Below are positions 55,308 to 63,560 of a stretch of 64,000 bases of DNA, piece after piece (positions within the stretch are counted from its first letter, which is position 1; every line of letters starts with the position of its first letter). Position numbers and translations under genes: made by a program. The notes beneath the pieces are model-generated. The model was given only the letters and a program-made list of their open reading frames with translations, made no database searches and had not been told where the DNA came from. This stretch comes from Pseudomonas sp. gcc21 (lineage in GTDB: Bacteria; Pseudomonadota; Gammaproteobacteria; Pseudomonadales; Pseudomonadaceae): the NCBI RefSeq assembly GCF_012844345.1, contig NZ_CP051625.1, forward strand, positions 2,108,001 to 2,172,000. The letters are read 5' to 3'.

Positions 55308-55679
55308 ATGCTGCCATACAAGAAAGAACTCAAATCACGAGCGCGAGCGCTGCGCCGTAGCATGACCGATGCCGAGCAATTGCTCTGGACAAGGCTGCGT
55401 CGTAAGCAGGTGCTGGGCGTACAGTTCTACCGGCAGAAACCGCTGACTGGGTATATCGTCGATTTCTATTGCGCGGCGGCGAAGCTGGTTGTCGAGCTGG
55501 ATGGTGATCAGCATTTCGAGCCTGCCGAAGTAGTGAGGGATCGGCACCGTACTGCGCAGCTTGAGGCGTTGGGCTTGAAGGTTATTCGCTTTGATAATCG
55601 CCAGGTGCTGGTTGAACTGGAGGATGTCTTGAATGTGATATTTGTTGAGCTTGAGCAGAGGCTTGAGCTTCGCGGTTGA
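55308..55679 (+). CDS. DUF559-family (Vsr-like) endonuclease domain protein
   Basis: A 123-residue protein with the DUF559 pattern: MTDAEQLLWTRLRRKQVLGVQFYRQ, then the nuclease-core residues in YIVDFYCAAAKLVVELDGDQH and the late VIRFDNRQVL. This is the fold of very-short-patch repair and related endonucleases, PD-(D/E)xK type, with D and E/D-GxQH as likely metal ligands. No methylase or other restriction partner adjoins it. A perfect 41-bp inverted repeat begins 19 bp after its stop, which may mean the gene travels with a repeat element. Confidence 0.88.
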   Translation: MLPYKKELKSRARALRRSMTDAEQLLWTRLRRKQVLGVQFYRQKPLTGYIVDFYCAAAKLVVELDGDQHFEPAEVVRDRHRTAQLEALGLKVIRFDNRQVLVELEDVLNVIFVELEQRLELRG

Positions 55680-55697
55680 AATCATCACCATAAAAGC

Positions 55698-55884
55698 GAA
55701 TCCCCCCTAACCCCCCTTTTTCAAAGTGGGGGACTGGTCCGAGTAGCGGCTACTTTGTTCTCCAGGGATCAGTCCGAGCAGCGGCTGGCATTATCATCGA
55801 CATAAATCGCTATCAGTTGACGACTATCTAGCCGGTTTGCAATACCAGTCCCCCACTTTGAAAAAGGGGGGTTAGGGGGGATTC
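55698..55884. repeat. Perfect 41-bp inverted repeat with hairpin-forming arms
   Basis: The left arm (55698-55738) and right arm (55844-55884) are exact reverse complements over 41 bases, with a 105-bp spacer. Each arm can itself fold: CCCCC and CTTT pair with AAAG and GGGGG. This is the layout of paired REP-like palindromes (REPIN/BIME type). It lies between the DUF559 gene and the symporter gene, 19 bp from each. The spacer also contains two copies of a 16-base direct repeat with one or two changes (55736-55751 and 55771-55786). Confidence 0.9.
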
Positions 55885-55903
55885 AGGGTTTCGCTTTCAA
55901 AGC

Positions 55904-57151
55904 TCAACCCGTTACCCGCGCCTCAGCCCGATCCGTCACAGTCTGCACGACTACACTGCCTACAATATCGCCCTCGACGTTCACAGCCGTGCGCACGGTA
56001 TCCAGCAAGCGATCAATCGGCAGCAGGATGGCGATTGCTTCGGCTGGCAGTCCCACCGCCTGCAACACCATCACCATGGTCACCATACCTGCGCTGGGAA
56101 TACCCGGCGCTCCGGTCGATGCGATCATGGCGGTGAAGAACACTACCATCTGTTGCGCAAAGCTCAGCTCTATGCCGACCAGGTTGGCTACAAAAAGCGC
56201 AGCCGCCGCCTCATAGAGGGCGGTACCGTCCATATTCATGGTTGCGCCGAGCGGCAACACGAAGCCGGCAACGCTCTGCCGTACATCCAGATTATGCTCC
56301 GCGCAACGCATGGAAATAGGTAACGCTGCGGCGCTTGAACTGGTGGCGAAGGCGGTAATGAGCGCTTCACGCGCCCCGCGCCAGAGCCACAGTGGTGACC
56401 TGCGTGCCACTGCGTAGAGAATCGCCGGCAAAACCACCGCACCGTGAAAAAGGGTTGTGGCGAATACCAGCACGATAAAGCCGAGCATGGTAACCAGTAG
56501 CGAAACATCCTGCTCCGCCACTAGGCGAATCAGCAACGCCATGATTCCGATTGGCGCCAGCCGCATAATCCAGCCGACGATGCGCAGCATCAGATCCAGA
56601 AACTCTTCCATTACCTGCAGGATGTTCGCGTAGCGCTCCCCACCCGATACCAGGGCGATGCCCAGAAACAGCGCGAACACCACCACAGCGAGAATGCTAC
56701 CGTTGGAGAACGCGGTGAACGGATTCTGAAACAGGTTGGTGAAGAAGTGCAGGAAGAATTCTGAGATGGTCAACTGCCGTGCTTCGAAGTTCTCCATCGC
56801 CTCGGCGAATAGCGATAACGATAGCCCCGCACCCGGCTTGAAGATATTCGCCGCGACCAATGCCACGAGCATTGCCAATGCCAGGGTCGAGACGAAATAC
56901 ACCAGTGTAGTGACCCAGACTCGATGCACCTGATGATGCGCCCTGAGACTGGCGACCCCGACCACGATCGAGGTGAAGATCAACGGCACCAGAATCATTT
57001 TCAGCAGACCGATAAACACGCTGCCGGCCAGCGTGCTGGCGTATAACACGCCTTCCCTTATACCTGCGTCATCAGGCACGCCGCTCAGCAACCAGCCAAT
57101 GAGTACACCCAGACAGGCAGCGATAATGATCTGGCGATTCAGGCTTGGCAT
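55904..57151 (-). CDS. Dicarboxylate/amino acid:cation symporter (DAACS family)
   Basis: A 415-residue inner-membrane symporter for glutamate/aspartate or C4-dicarboxylates. Many helices are visible, plus the family motifs ITAFATSSSAAALPISM (serine-rich re-entrant loop), LPLGATMNMDGTALYEA, and a C-terminal LLPIDRLLDTVRTAVNVEGD. I use ATG 57151 (MPSLNRQ). The longer frame adds 13 unlikely residues. Substrate cannot be settled from sequence. It stands alone between the repeat and the LuxR gene. Confidence 0.93.
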   Translation of the reverse strand: MPSLNRQIIIAACLGVLIGWLLSGVPDDAGIREGVLYASTLAGSVFIGLLKMILVPLIFTSIVVGVASLRAHHQVHRVWVTTLVYFVSTLALAMLVALVAANIFKPGAGLSLSLFAEAMENFEARQLTISEFFLHFFTNLFQNPFTAFSNGSILAVVVFALFLGIALVSGGERYANILQVMEEFLDLMLRIVGWIMRLAPIGIMALLIRLVAEQDVSLLVTMLGFIVLVFATTLFHGAVVLPAILYAVARRSPLWLWRGAREALITAFATSSSAAALPISMRCAEHNLDVRQSVAGFVLPLGATMNMDGTALYEAAAALFVANLVGIELSFAQQMVVFFTAMIASTGAPGIPSAGMVTMVMVLQAVGLPAEAIAILLPIDRLLDTVRTAVNVEGDIVGSVVVQTVTDRAEARVTG

Positions 57152-57240
57152 GGCTCGCAGCTCCGCACAATCAAATGGAATAAAAAGCATACATGAAATG
57201 CCTTTTAACCACGCGCGCAGATCTCAGCGGTTCGGGGATT

Positions 57241-59964
57241 TCAGGCCAACAGCCCGATCGTTTTCGCCTGTGCCACTGCCTGGGTACGTCGCGCCACGCC
57301 CAGCTTACTGTTAATGCGGCGGGCGTGGCTTTTGACCGTATGCAGCGAAATAAACAAAGTTTCACTGATTTGCTGGTTGGAATAGCCCTGCGCGATGCAG
57401 CGCAGCACTTCCAGCTCTCTGGCGCTGAGGGGTTCTTTCATCGCAACGGAAACCGACACGTCCGCGGCGGCCTCTGTGACGGGAAGCTGGGCGCACAATG
57501 CCTCACGCAGCGCTGAGTCGTGCGCTCGGCGCAACGCCTCCACAAGCCCGGACGGCGCGCCACGCACCAACGGGGAAAAACAGCCTGTCAGCTGGTCATC
57601 TTTTGCCAGAGCCAGCGCCCGACGCAAGGTATGCTCGGCCTGCCCTGCACTGCCGCTCTCGAACTGCAGCCATGCCAGATAGACCAGAACGTTCAGCTCC
57701 TGCAGACACTCGCCATCTCGACGCGCTTCGACCAGCAAAGTTTGCAGTTGCGCTTCACAGGCCGCCGGCTTTTGCTGAACCCAGTACAGGCGCGCCTGTA
57801 CCAGTCCTACCAGAACCGGCAGAGCGTGAAATACTGGCGGTGGCGCAGCCGACGCGTCGGCGCAATAGGTCTGGTGCAAGCGCGGCAACCACTGTTCTGC
57901 CAGCTCCTGACGCCCCGTACTGATCCACAAGTCGCACTTGATGGCGGTAATCCAGCCCAGATAATAAACCGGCGGGACATCCCACTGGTGCATCAGCCGC
58001 TCAGCCTCGCCCAACGTTTCGAAGGCGTCGGTTACTGCTCTGTCGACCTGCGCTTGCAGCACCGCCTGCAGGCAAAAGCCCACCAATACAAAAATATCCC
58101 GGTGTCGCCGCGCCTCGGATATTCCCTCACGCAGCAATTCACCGGCGGCGTCGCGCTCGCCCTGCAGGCTGAGCAGATAGGCTTCATACAGCAAAAGTCG
58201 GCCGTGGATTGACGACTCATCCGGGCGCAAGGGGCGTTTGGCGAGGTCGGTGCGCTGCGCTGTTATTACCTGTCTGGCCCGCTCCACCTTGCCGCGCGCC
58301 TGCAACAGCCGTGCGCGCAATAGCGCCACCTGGGCCTCGAATAGCGGATCGCCCATTCGCTGAGCCAGTTCAATGGCGCTTCTGGCCCAGCTTCGGGCCT
58401 GTTCCATCCGGTGCTGGCTTAACTCGCTTTCCGCCAGGGTTAGCATCGCCATAAGCCGACTTCCCGCATCCAGACCCGCGAGGCATGTCAGCCCCTGGTT
58501 GGCCAGTTCGATAGCCTCGGAAATCTGTCCTGACGCGCGTGCCAGGTAGCTTTTCAAAACAAGTGCCTGCCCTATCAGCGTCGTCTGGTTGACGGCGTTC
58601 GGCTGCGGCATGAAACGTTGCAAGCGGCTCAGCATGTCCTGTGCATCCTCCAGCTGACATGCGAGTGCCAGTGTCCAGGCATGGACCAGAACCAGCTGCG
58701 CCGAACTGCCCTGCAATGCTGCTGGCAATTCGGCTTTCCAGCGCAGAAGCATGGCCACCGGCTGCGCCGCCAGCAGTCGATCGAGGGGCAGCGAGTGGAC
58801 CAGACCCGCTGCCTGTTCCGGCATTTCAGCGGCTAACGCGTGCTCGACGGCTTCACTTATCCGGCCTTGTTCCTTGAACCACTGGCACGCGCGTGCATGC
58901 ACCAGCTGCCGCTGCTGCAGGTCAGTCCTGACGACCTGGTCGAGCAGAAACTCCGAGAAAAGATGATGGAACCGGTGCCAGTCGCCCGTCTGATCCAGTG
59001 GCACCAGGAAGACCTTGTGCTGTAACAGGTATTCGATGATCTCGTGGCTATCGCTAGCCTCCCTGACACGGTCACACAGTGGCGCCGAGAACCGGTCCAA
59101 CCAGGCAATCGCCAACAGAAAATGCCTTACCCGCAGCGGTAGCGATTGAAGAACCTCCTCGAGCAGATATTCTCCAATCAGCGGCCCGGGCATCACTGGC
59201 AGGTTACGGGCATATCCGGCAGCAGTGGCCTGTTCCGCGGCGACCGTCGCCAGGCGCAGGCCGGCGATCCAGCCCTCGTTTCGCTCGACCATCTGCCGGG
59301 ACCATTCCGAATCATTCGTCACCAGGCCCGCACGGCTCAGGAAAGCTGTGGCTGCATCTTCGTTCAGACGCAGCTGCGCCTCACCGATTTCGAGCAACTT
59401 GCCGGCGATACGCAGACGTGCCAAGTGCCAGTCCGGCCGCTGCCGGCTGGTCAGCAACAGCTGAAACGACGCGGGTAAACGCTCTAACAGCAACGCGCAA
59501 AGCCGGTCGCACCGGGGGTTCTGGGCGAGATGATAATCGTCCAGCACCAGCAGGACAGACTGCTCGGCGGGATGGAGCTGATTCAAGGTGTCCAGCACCG
59601 ACAGAGTCAGCTGTTCCAGTGCCAGCGGTTGCTCACTGTGACTTTCCTCCAACAAGGCCAGTTCAGGCTCGCCCAGTTGAGGATGGAGGGTGCGTAGCCC
59701 GGCTATCAGACTGCGAAGCAGCTGGCCTGCCAGAGCGTCGTGTTGATCGAGGGAGATCCAGACCGAGCGACGCGAGGCTGCCAGGCTCTCACATAACTCA
59801 ATCGCCAGCGTGCTCTTGCCGAAGCCGGCTGGGGCACAGATCATCACCAGGCGACGCGAAGCGGCCTGATTGAGTAACGCAATAAGCTCGGGGCGAGGCA
59901 AGTGGTCGGCTGGTAACGGAGGCCGGTAGATCTTGCCGGGGTGCAGGGGAATCGTCGAAACCAT
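57241..59964 (-). CDS. MalT-like ATP-binding LuxR-family transcriptional activator
   Basis: A 907-residue STAND-type regulator. The N-terminal nucleotide-binding domain has its Walker A at 44-52 (APAGFGKST) and a Walker B-like VLLVLDDYHLA. A long helical TPR-like region occupies the middle (about 350-830), and a C-terminal LuxR helix-turn-helix reads LSARELEVLRCIAQGYSNQQ and HTVKSHARRINSKLG. It probably senses a small molecule and activates the neighbouring DUF1329, acyl-CoA ligase and thiolase genes, as in the PP_0763-PP_0767 region of P. putida as I recall it. The terminator at 60035-60069 and a 114-bp gap separate it from the DUF1329 gene, so it probably has its own promoter. Confidence 0.92.
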   Translation of the reverse strand: MVSTIPLHPGKIYRPPLPADHLPRPELIALLNQAASRRLVMICAPAGFGKSTLAIELCESLAASRRSVWISLDQHDALAGQLLRSLIAGLRTLHPQLGEPELALLEESHSEQPLALEQLTLSVLDTLNQLHPAEQSVLLVLDDYHLAQNPRCDRLCALLLERLPASFQLLLTSRQRPDWHLARLRIAGKLLEIGEAQLRLNEDAATAFLSRAGLVTNDSEWSRQMVERNEGWIAGLRLATVAAEQATAAGYARNLPVMPGPLIGEYLLEEVLQSLPLRVRHFLLAIAWLDRFSAPLCDRVREASDSHEIIEYLLQHKVFLVPLDQTGDWHRFHHLFSEFLLDQVVRTDLQQRQLVHARACQWFKEQGRISEAVEHALAAEMPEQAAGLVHSLPLDRLLAAQPVAMLLRWKAELPAALQGSSAQLVLVHAWTLALACQLEDAQDMLSRLQRFMPQPNAVNQTTLIGQALVLKSYLARASGQISEAIELANQGLTCLAGLDAGSRLMAMLTLAESELSQHRMEQARSWARSAIELAQRMGDPLFEAQVALLRARLLQARGKVERARQVITAQRTDLAKRPLRPDESSIHGRLLLYEAYLLSLQGERDAAGELLREGISEARRHRDIFVLVGFCLQAVLQAQVDRAVTDAFETLGEAERLMHQWDVPPVYYLGWITAIKCDLWISTGRQELAEQWLPRLHQTYCADASAAPPPVFHALPVLVGLVQARLYWVQQKPAACEAQLQTLLVEARRDGECLQELNVLVYLAWLQFESGSAGQAEHTLRRALALAKDDQLTGCFSPLVRGAPSGLVEALRRAHDSALREALCAQLPVTEAAADVSVSVAMKEPLSARELEVLRCIAQGYSNQQISETLFISLHTVKSHARRINSKLGVARRTQAVAQAKTIGLLA

Positions 59965-60034
59965 GGCAACAAGTGTATCGGTTGCACGGTCGTCGGGTCA
60001 TGCGGTTTGTATCGCTACCGGGAACCGGCGCAAA

Positions 60035-60069
60035 GGAAAAAACCTGGCAGCCTCAATCAGCCGCCAGGT
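60035..60069 (-). terminator. Intrinsic terminator after DUF1329 copy 2
   Basis: ACCTGGC (60042-60048) pairs with GCCAGGT (60063-60069), followed on the minus strand by a T-run (complement of 60037-60042). Confidence 0.8.
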
Positions 60070-60078
60070 CAGAGCGGA

Positions 60079-61437
60079 TCAGCGTACGCCGGACTGGCGC
60101 AGCGCTGTCGGGGTGAATTCCCGTGAGGTGGCGCGATAGCTGTAATCGTAATCGCGGCTTTCTTCGTTGTTCATGCCCATTACCAGATAGCGGCCGGCTA
60201 CCAGGTCATAAAGCGACTCGAGAGCGTATCCAGGCACCTGATCCTTGTAGCGATGCAGAGCGTGGGCTTCCGCTACGCGCCACAGGGTACCGCGGGAATC
60301 GTAGTGATCGATGTGCGCAGCCTGCCAGGAGTCCTCGTCGATGAAAACGTGACGCTTGGCATAGATGTGGCGTTGATCAGACTTCACGGTCGCAACCACT
60401 TCCCATACCCGATGCAGCTCGTAGCGGGTCAGGTCCTGATTGATGTGGCCGGCCTGGATGATGTCGTCGTATTTGTGCTCGGGCGAGCCCAGGTTGAAGC
60501 TGTTGTATGGGATGAACAGCTCACGCTTGCCTACCAGCTCCCAGTCGTAACGATCGGGGGCGCCGTTGAACATATCCAGATTGTCCGAGGTGCGCATGCC
60601 GTCGGCAGCGGTACCCGGACCGTCATAGGACACCTGCGGCGCACGACGTACACGGCGCTGGCCGGCGTTGTAGATCCACGCCATACGCGGCGTCTCGACC
60701 TGATCGACGGTCTCGTGCACCAGCAATACGTTACCGGCCAGACGGCTCGGATCGGTGACCTGCTGTTTGAAGTAATAAAGGATGTTGCCCATGCTCTCGG
60801 CGTCGTAATCGCTCAACGCTTCGGGTAGTGCGTATTGCTCAACAAAACGGACGATACCGAAAGAACCGTTGACCTGAGGGGTCGCCTGGGTAACAACACG
60901 CTCAAAGGAATGGCCGCGCAGGCGGGTGATGTGGTTCCAGATGACTTCCAGGCCATTGGACGGAATCGGGAAAGCATGCGCCAGCTTGTAGCCGGTAACC
61001 GCATTGCCATCCTTGACCAGCTGCGAATTGGCAGCATTGTGCCGGGCGGCCTGATAGATCTCATCCGACAAGCCGACGCTACGCTGGGTCTCGTAAACCG
61101 GCATGCGATAGGTTTCCGGATAGCGCTTGAACATGGCTATCTGACCCGGTGCCAGTTGCTCGGCGTATTGCTCGTAGTTGTCAGCCGTGATGACGAACTG
61201 CGGCTGATCACCGGCGTAGGGGTTGGTCAGGAAGCCGTCCTTCAGCTCACCGGCATCAGTTGCCAAACCGCCATTCCACTCGGGAATGGTGCCGGCCGCG
61301 TTACCGGCCTTCTCCGCACCAATCGGTGTCAGGCTCTTGCCCAGTTCAGCGATCTGTTGCTCGGTGGCTGCATGGACACTGCCCGCGGCAATGGCAACAG
61401 CCAGGGCAGCGGTCTTGAGAAGCGTAGGTTTCATCAT
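60079..61437 (-). CDS. DUF1329 exported protein, copy 2
   Basis: A 452-residue protein with a Sec signal (TLLKTAALAVAIAAGSVHA) and a DUF1329 domain closely matching copy 1 at 39586-40962. The shared stretch LTPIGAEKAGNAAGTIPEW, the shared RRVRRAPQVSYDGPGTAADG and the shared C-terminal half show they are paralogues. No DUF1302 partner lies beside this copy. ATG 61437 or the next codon (61434) can start it. A site shared with the acyl-CoA ligase/thiolase region lies 131 bp upstream, so it is probably in the same regulon. Function unknown, probably lipid-related at the envelope. Confidence 0.88.
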   Translation of the reverse strand: MMKPTLLKTAALAVAIAAGSVHAATEQQIAELGKSLTPIGAEKAGNAAGTIPEWNGGLATDAGELKDGFLTNPYAGDQPQFVITADNYEQYAEQLAPGQIAMFKRYPETYRMPVYETQRSVGLSDEIYQAARHNAANSQLVKDGNAVTGYKLAHAFPIPSNGLEVIWNHITRLRGHSFERVVTQATPQVNGSFGIVRFVEQYALPEALSDYDAESMGNILYYFKQQVTDPSRLAGNVLLVHETVDQVETPRMAWIYNAGQRRVRRAPQVSYDGPGTAADGMRTSDNLDMFNGAPDRYDWELVGKRELFIPYNSFNLGSPEHKYDDIIQAGHINQDLTRYELHRVWEVVATVKSDQRHIYAKRHVFIDEDSWQAAHIDHYDSRGTLWRVAEAHALHRYKDQVPGYALESLYDLVAGRYLVMGMNNEESRDYDYSYRATSREFTPTALRQSGVR

Positions 61438-61534
61438 GAATTCTCTGCTAGCGGAGTCAGGGAGGCCCTGAGGTGTTGACGATGGCACAGTCGGCGCGCA
61501 ACAAACGCGCAGCACGAAACGGATACAGCGGCGA

Positions 61535-61579
61535 ACTATAAACAAGTCGCCGAGACCGGGGATCAATCCAAAGTATGAA
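61535..61579 (-). promoter_or_regulatory. Candidate activated promoter of DUF1329 copy 2
   Basis: Read on the minus strand, TTCATACTTTGG (61579-61568) is followed after 27 bases by TATAGT (61540-61535), a good -10. The same 12-mer and spacing occur before the acyl-CoA ligase gene. The -35 is missing, which suits activator-dependent transcription. Confidence 0.5.
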
Positions 61580-61654
61580 TTTGGTACAGATTGACAGGCT
61601 GTCTCATAACATGATTGCCAGGCGATCCACGCAAGCCTGCAGACGGGAGTAGCA

Positions 61655-61681
61655 GCGGGCCGACATCATTGTGCGGCCCGC
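61655..61681. other. Hairpin after the acyl-CoA ligase gene
   Basis: GCGGGCCG (61655-61662) pairs with CGGCCCGC (61674-61681), 11 bp past the ligase stop, without a T-run. A possible terminator for the ligase transcript. Confidence 0.45.
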
Positions 61682-61691
61682 CGTACGGGGC

Positions 61692-63374
61692 TCAGATGGT
61701 AGAGAGGAACGGCGCCTGGCTTTCCTGCCATTCGGCGATTTCAACGCGGATACGTTTTTTGTCGAGCTTGCCTACGCTGGTTTTGGGTATTTCGGTAACA
61801 GTTGCGATCTGTGATGGCACCGCCCACTTGTTGATGCGTCCTTCATCAACATAGGTCTTCAGATGATCGCGCAGCACGCGGGCGTTCATCTCTTGGCCCT
61901 CGGCAGCCACAATCAATGCAAAAGGTCGCTCGTCCCACTGCGGATCCGGTACCCCTACTACAGCCACCTCCTTCACCGCAGGACTCAGGCTGATGAGGTC
62001 TTCAAGCTCAAGTGAGGAAATCCACTCACCACCGGTCTTGATCACATCCTTGATGCGGTCGCGGATTTCGATAAAGCCCATTTCATCGATGGTTGCAACA
62101 TCCCCCGTGTGCATCCACCCGTGCTGCCACAGCTCGGCACTCTTTTCCGGCTCGCGGAAGTAACCCTGCGTCAGCCACGGCGCGCGCAGAACCAGCTCGC
62201 CCTGGGTTTTGCCATCGAGTGGCAGGAAATTGCCCTCGCTGTCCATGAGGCGCGCGTCCACCAGAGGCACCGGTACGCCAGCTTTACAGCGGAAGGTTTC
62301 GCGTTCTTCCTGCGTTCCGGCTTCCAGTTCCAGGTTGATATAGCCTGCTGAAATGAGCGGACAGGTTTCGGACATGCCATAAGCTGCTGACAGCGTCATG
62401 CCTTTGGCAGTCGCTGCCTGGTACAAGCCATGGTTCAACGCACTGCCGCCGATGATGACCTTCATACCATCGAAGCGCATGTCCCTGGCGCACTCGGCAT
62501 TCAGCACCATCTGCAAAATGGTCGGCACGCAATGGGAGAAGGTAACTTTCTCATTCTTGATCAACTGGCATAGCAGATCAGGCTCGTAGCGACCGGGATA
62601 GACCTGTTTCACGCCGAGCAAGGTGGCGGTATACGGAATACCCCAGGCATGTACGTGGAACATCGGCGTGATGGGCATATACACGTCGCGGTTGCCGAAC
62701 AGACGCACGCTGTCGAGCCCGCCCATGGTGCCCGCCTGGGTCAGAGTGTGCAGAACCAGTTGGCGGTGCGTGAAATAAACGCCCTTGGGATTACCTGTGG
62801 TGCCCGTCGTATAGAAGGTCGTGGCGACGGAGTTTTCATCAAAGTCAGCAAACTCGTAGGTCGGCTCTGCGGCAGCCAACAGCTCTTCGTACTCACCTAC
62901 GAAGCCGGCCATTTCGGCGGTCCTGGTATCGCCGTCGGTCAGCAGAATGGTCTTCTCTACCGTTGTAAGGCCGCCTTCAATGGCCTGGTAAATAGGCAGA
63001 AAATCACTGTTCACCAGCACGAAGATGTCTTCGGCGTGATTCATGGTGTACAGAATCTGCTCGGGCGAGAGGCGGATATTCACTGTGTGCAGGACCGCAC
63101 CGATCATGGGTACGGCGAACATGCATTCGAGATAACGGTGACTGTCCCAATCCATTACCGCCACGGTATCGCCCGGCTTGACGCCTGCGCTGGTCAGAGC
63201 GCTGGCCAGACGGCAGATTCGTTCGTTGAAGGTGGCGTAGTCATACCGGCTGATGTCCCGGTAGACAATTTCCTGGCTACGTTCATATCGACGGCCCGAC
63301 AGCAGCAGATTCTTGATCAGCAGAGGTGTGGAATGGGCATTATCGGTTGGCTTGATGACACGAGTGTTCAACAT
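61692..63374 (-). CDS. Acyl-CoA synthetase, medium-chain type (AlkK-like)
   Basis: A 560-residue acyl-CoA ligase. It has the AMP motif YTTGTTGNPKGVYFTHRQL, MFHVHAWGIPY, the adenylate-binding AYGMSETCPL and the hinge-region GEWISSLELEDLI, with the A10 lysine in KTSVGKLDKKRIR. It activates fatty acids, probably medium-chain, with ATP and CoA. Family and neighbours point to AlkK rather than FadD. I use ATG 63374 (MLNTRVIK). The frame is open 14 codons upstream without family match. It is divergent from the thiolase gene. Confidence 0.9.
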   Translation of the reverse strand: MLNTRVIKPTDNAHSTPLLIKNLLLSGRRYERSQEIVYRDISRYDYATFNERICRLASALTSAGVKPGDTVAVMDWDSHRYLECMFAVPMIGAVLHTVNIRLSPEQILYTMNHAEDIFVLVNSDFLPIYQAIEGGLTTVEKTILLTDGDTRTAEMAGFVGEYEELLAAAEPTYEFADFDENSVATTFYTTGTTGNPKGVYFTHRQLVLHTLTQAGTMGGLDSVRLFGNRDVYMPITPMFHVHAWGIPYTATLLGVKQVYPGRYEPDLLCQLIKNEKVTFSHCVPTILQMVLNAECARDMRFDGMKVIIGGSALNHGLYQAATAKGMTLSAAYGMSETCPLISAGYINLELEAGTQEERETFRCKAGVPVPLVDARLMDSEGNFLPLDGKTQGELVLRAPWLTQGYFREPEKSAELWQHGWMHTGDVATIDEMGFIEIRDRIKDVIKTGGEWISSLELEDLISLSPAVKEVAVVGVPDPQWDERPFALIVAAEGQEMNARVLRDHLKTYVDEGRINKWAVPSQIATVTEIPKTSVGKLDKKRIRVEIAEWQESQAPFLSTI

Positions 63375-63439
63375 GGAGTGACCTGCTTTTTCTTTTAGAT
63401 TGTTAGGTTCAGGCAAATATAACCGTTTACCGGAGTCCG

Positions 63440-63507
63440 ACTATAGCCAACGACGAAGCGGGTTACCTATCGTTCCAAAGTATGAACCTGCGAAAAACGC
63501 GTATAAT
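63440..63507. promoter_or_regulatory. Divergent promoter region with the shared CCAAAGTATGAA site
   Basis: CCAAAGTATGAA (63475-63486) lies between the acyl-CoA ligase and thiolase genes. Towards the ligase (minus strand) it is followed after 29 bases by TATAGT (63445-63440). Towards the thiolase, TATAAT (63502-63507) begins 15 bases after it, so the site overlaps the expected -35 region. It fits an activator site serving both genes. Confidence 0.5.
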
Positions 63508-63560
63508 CGCTGCCCGTTCCCGGCTGAATAACCGAGTCGGTCTCACTTCAGGAGTAGAGC

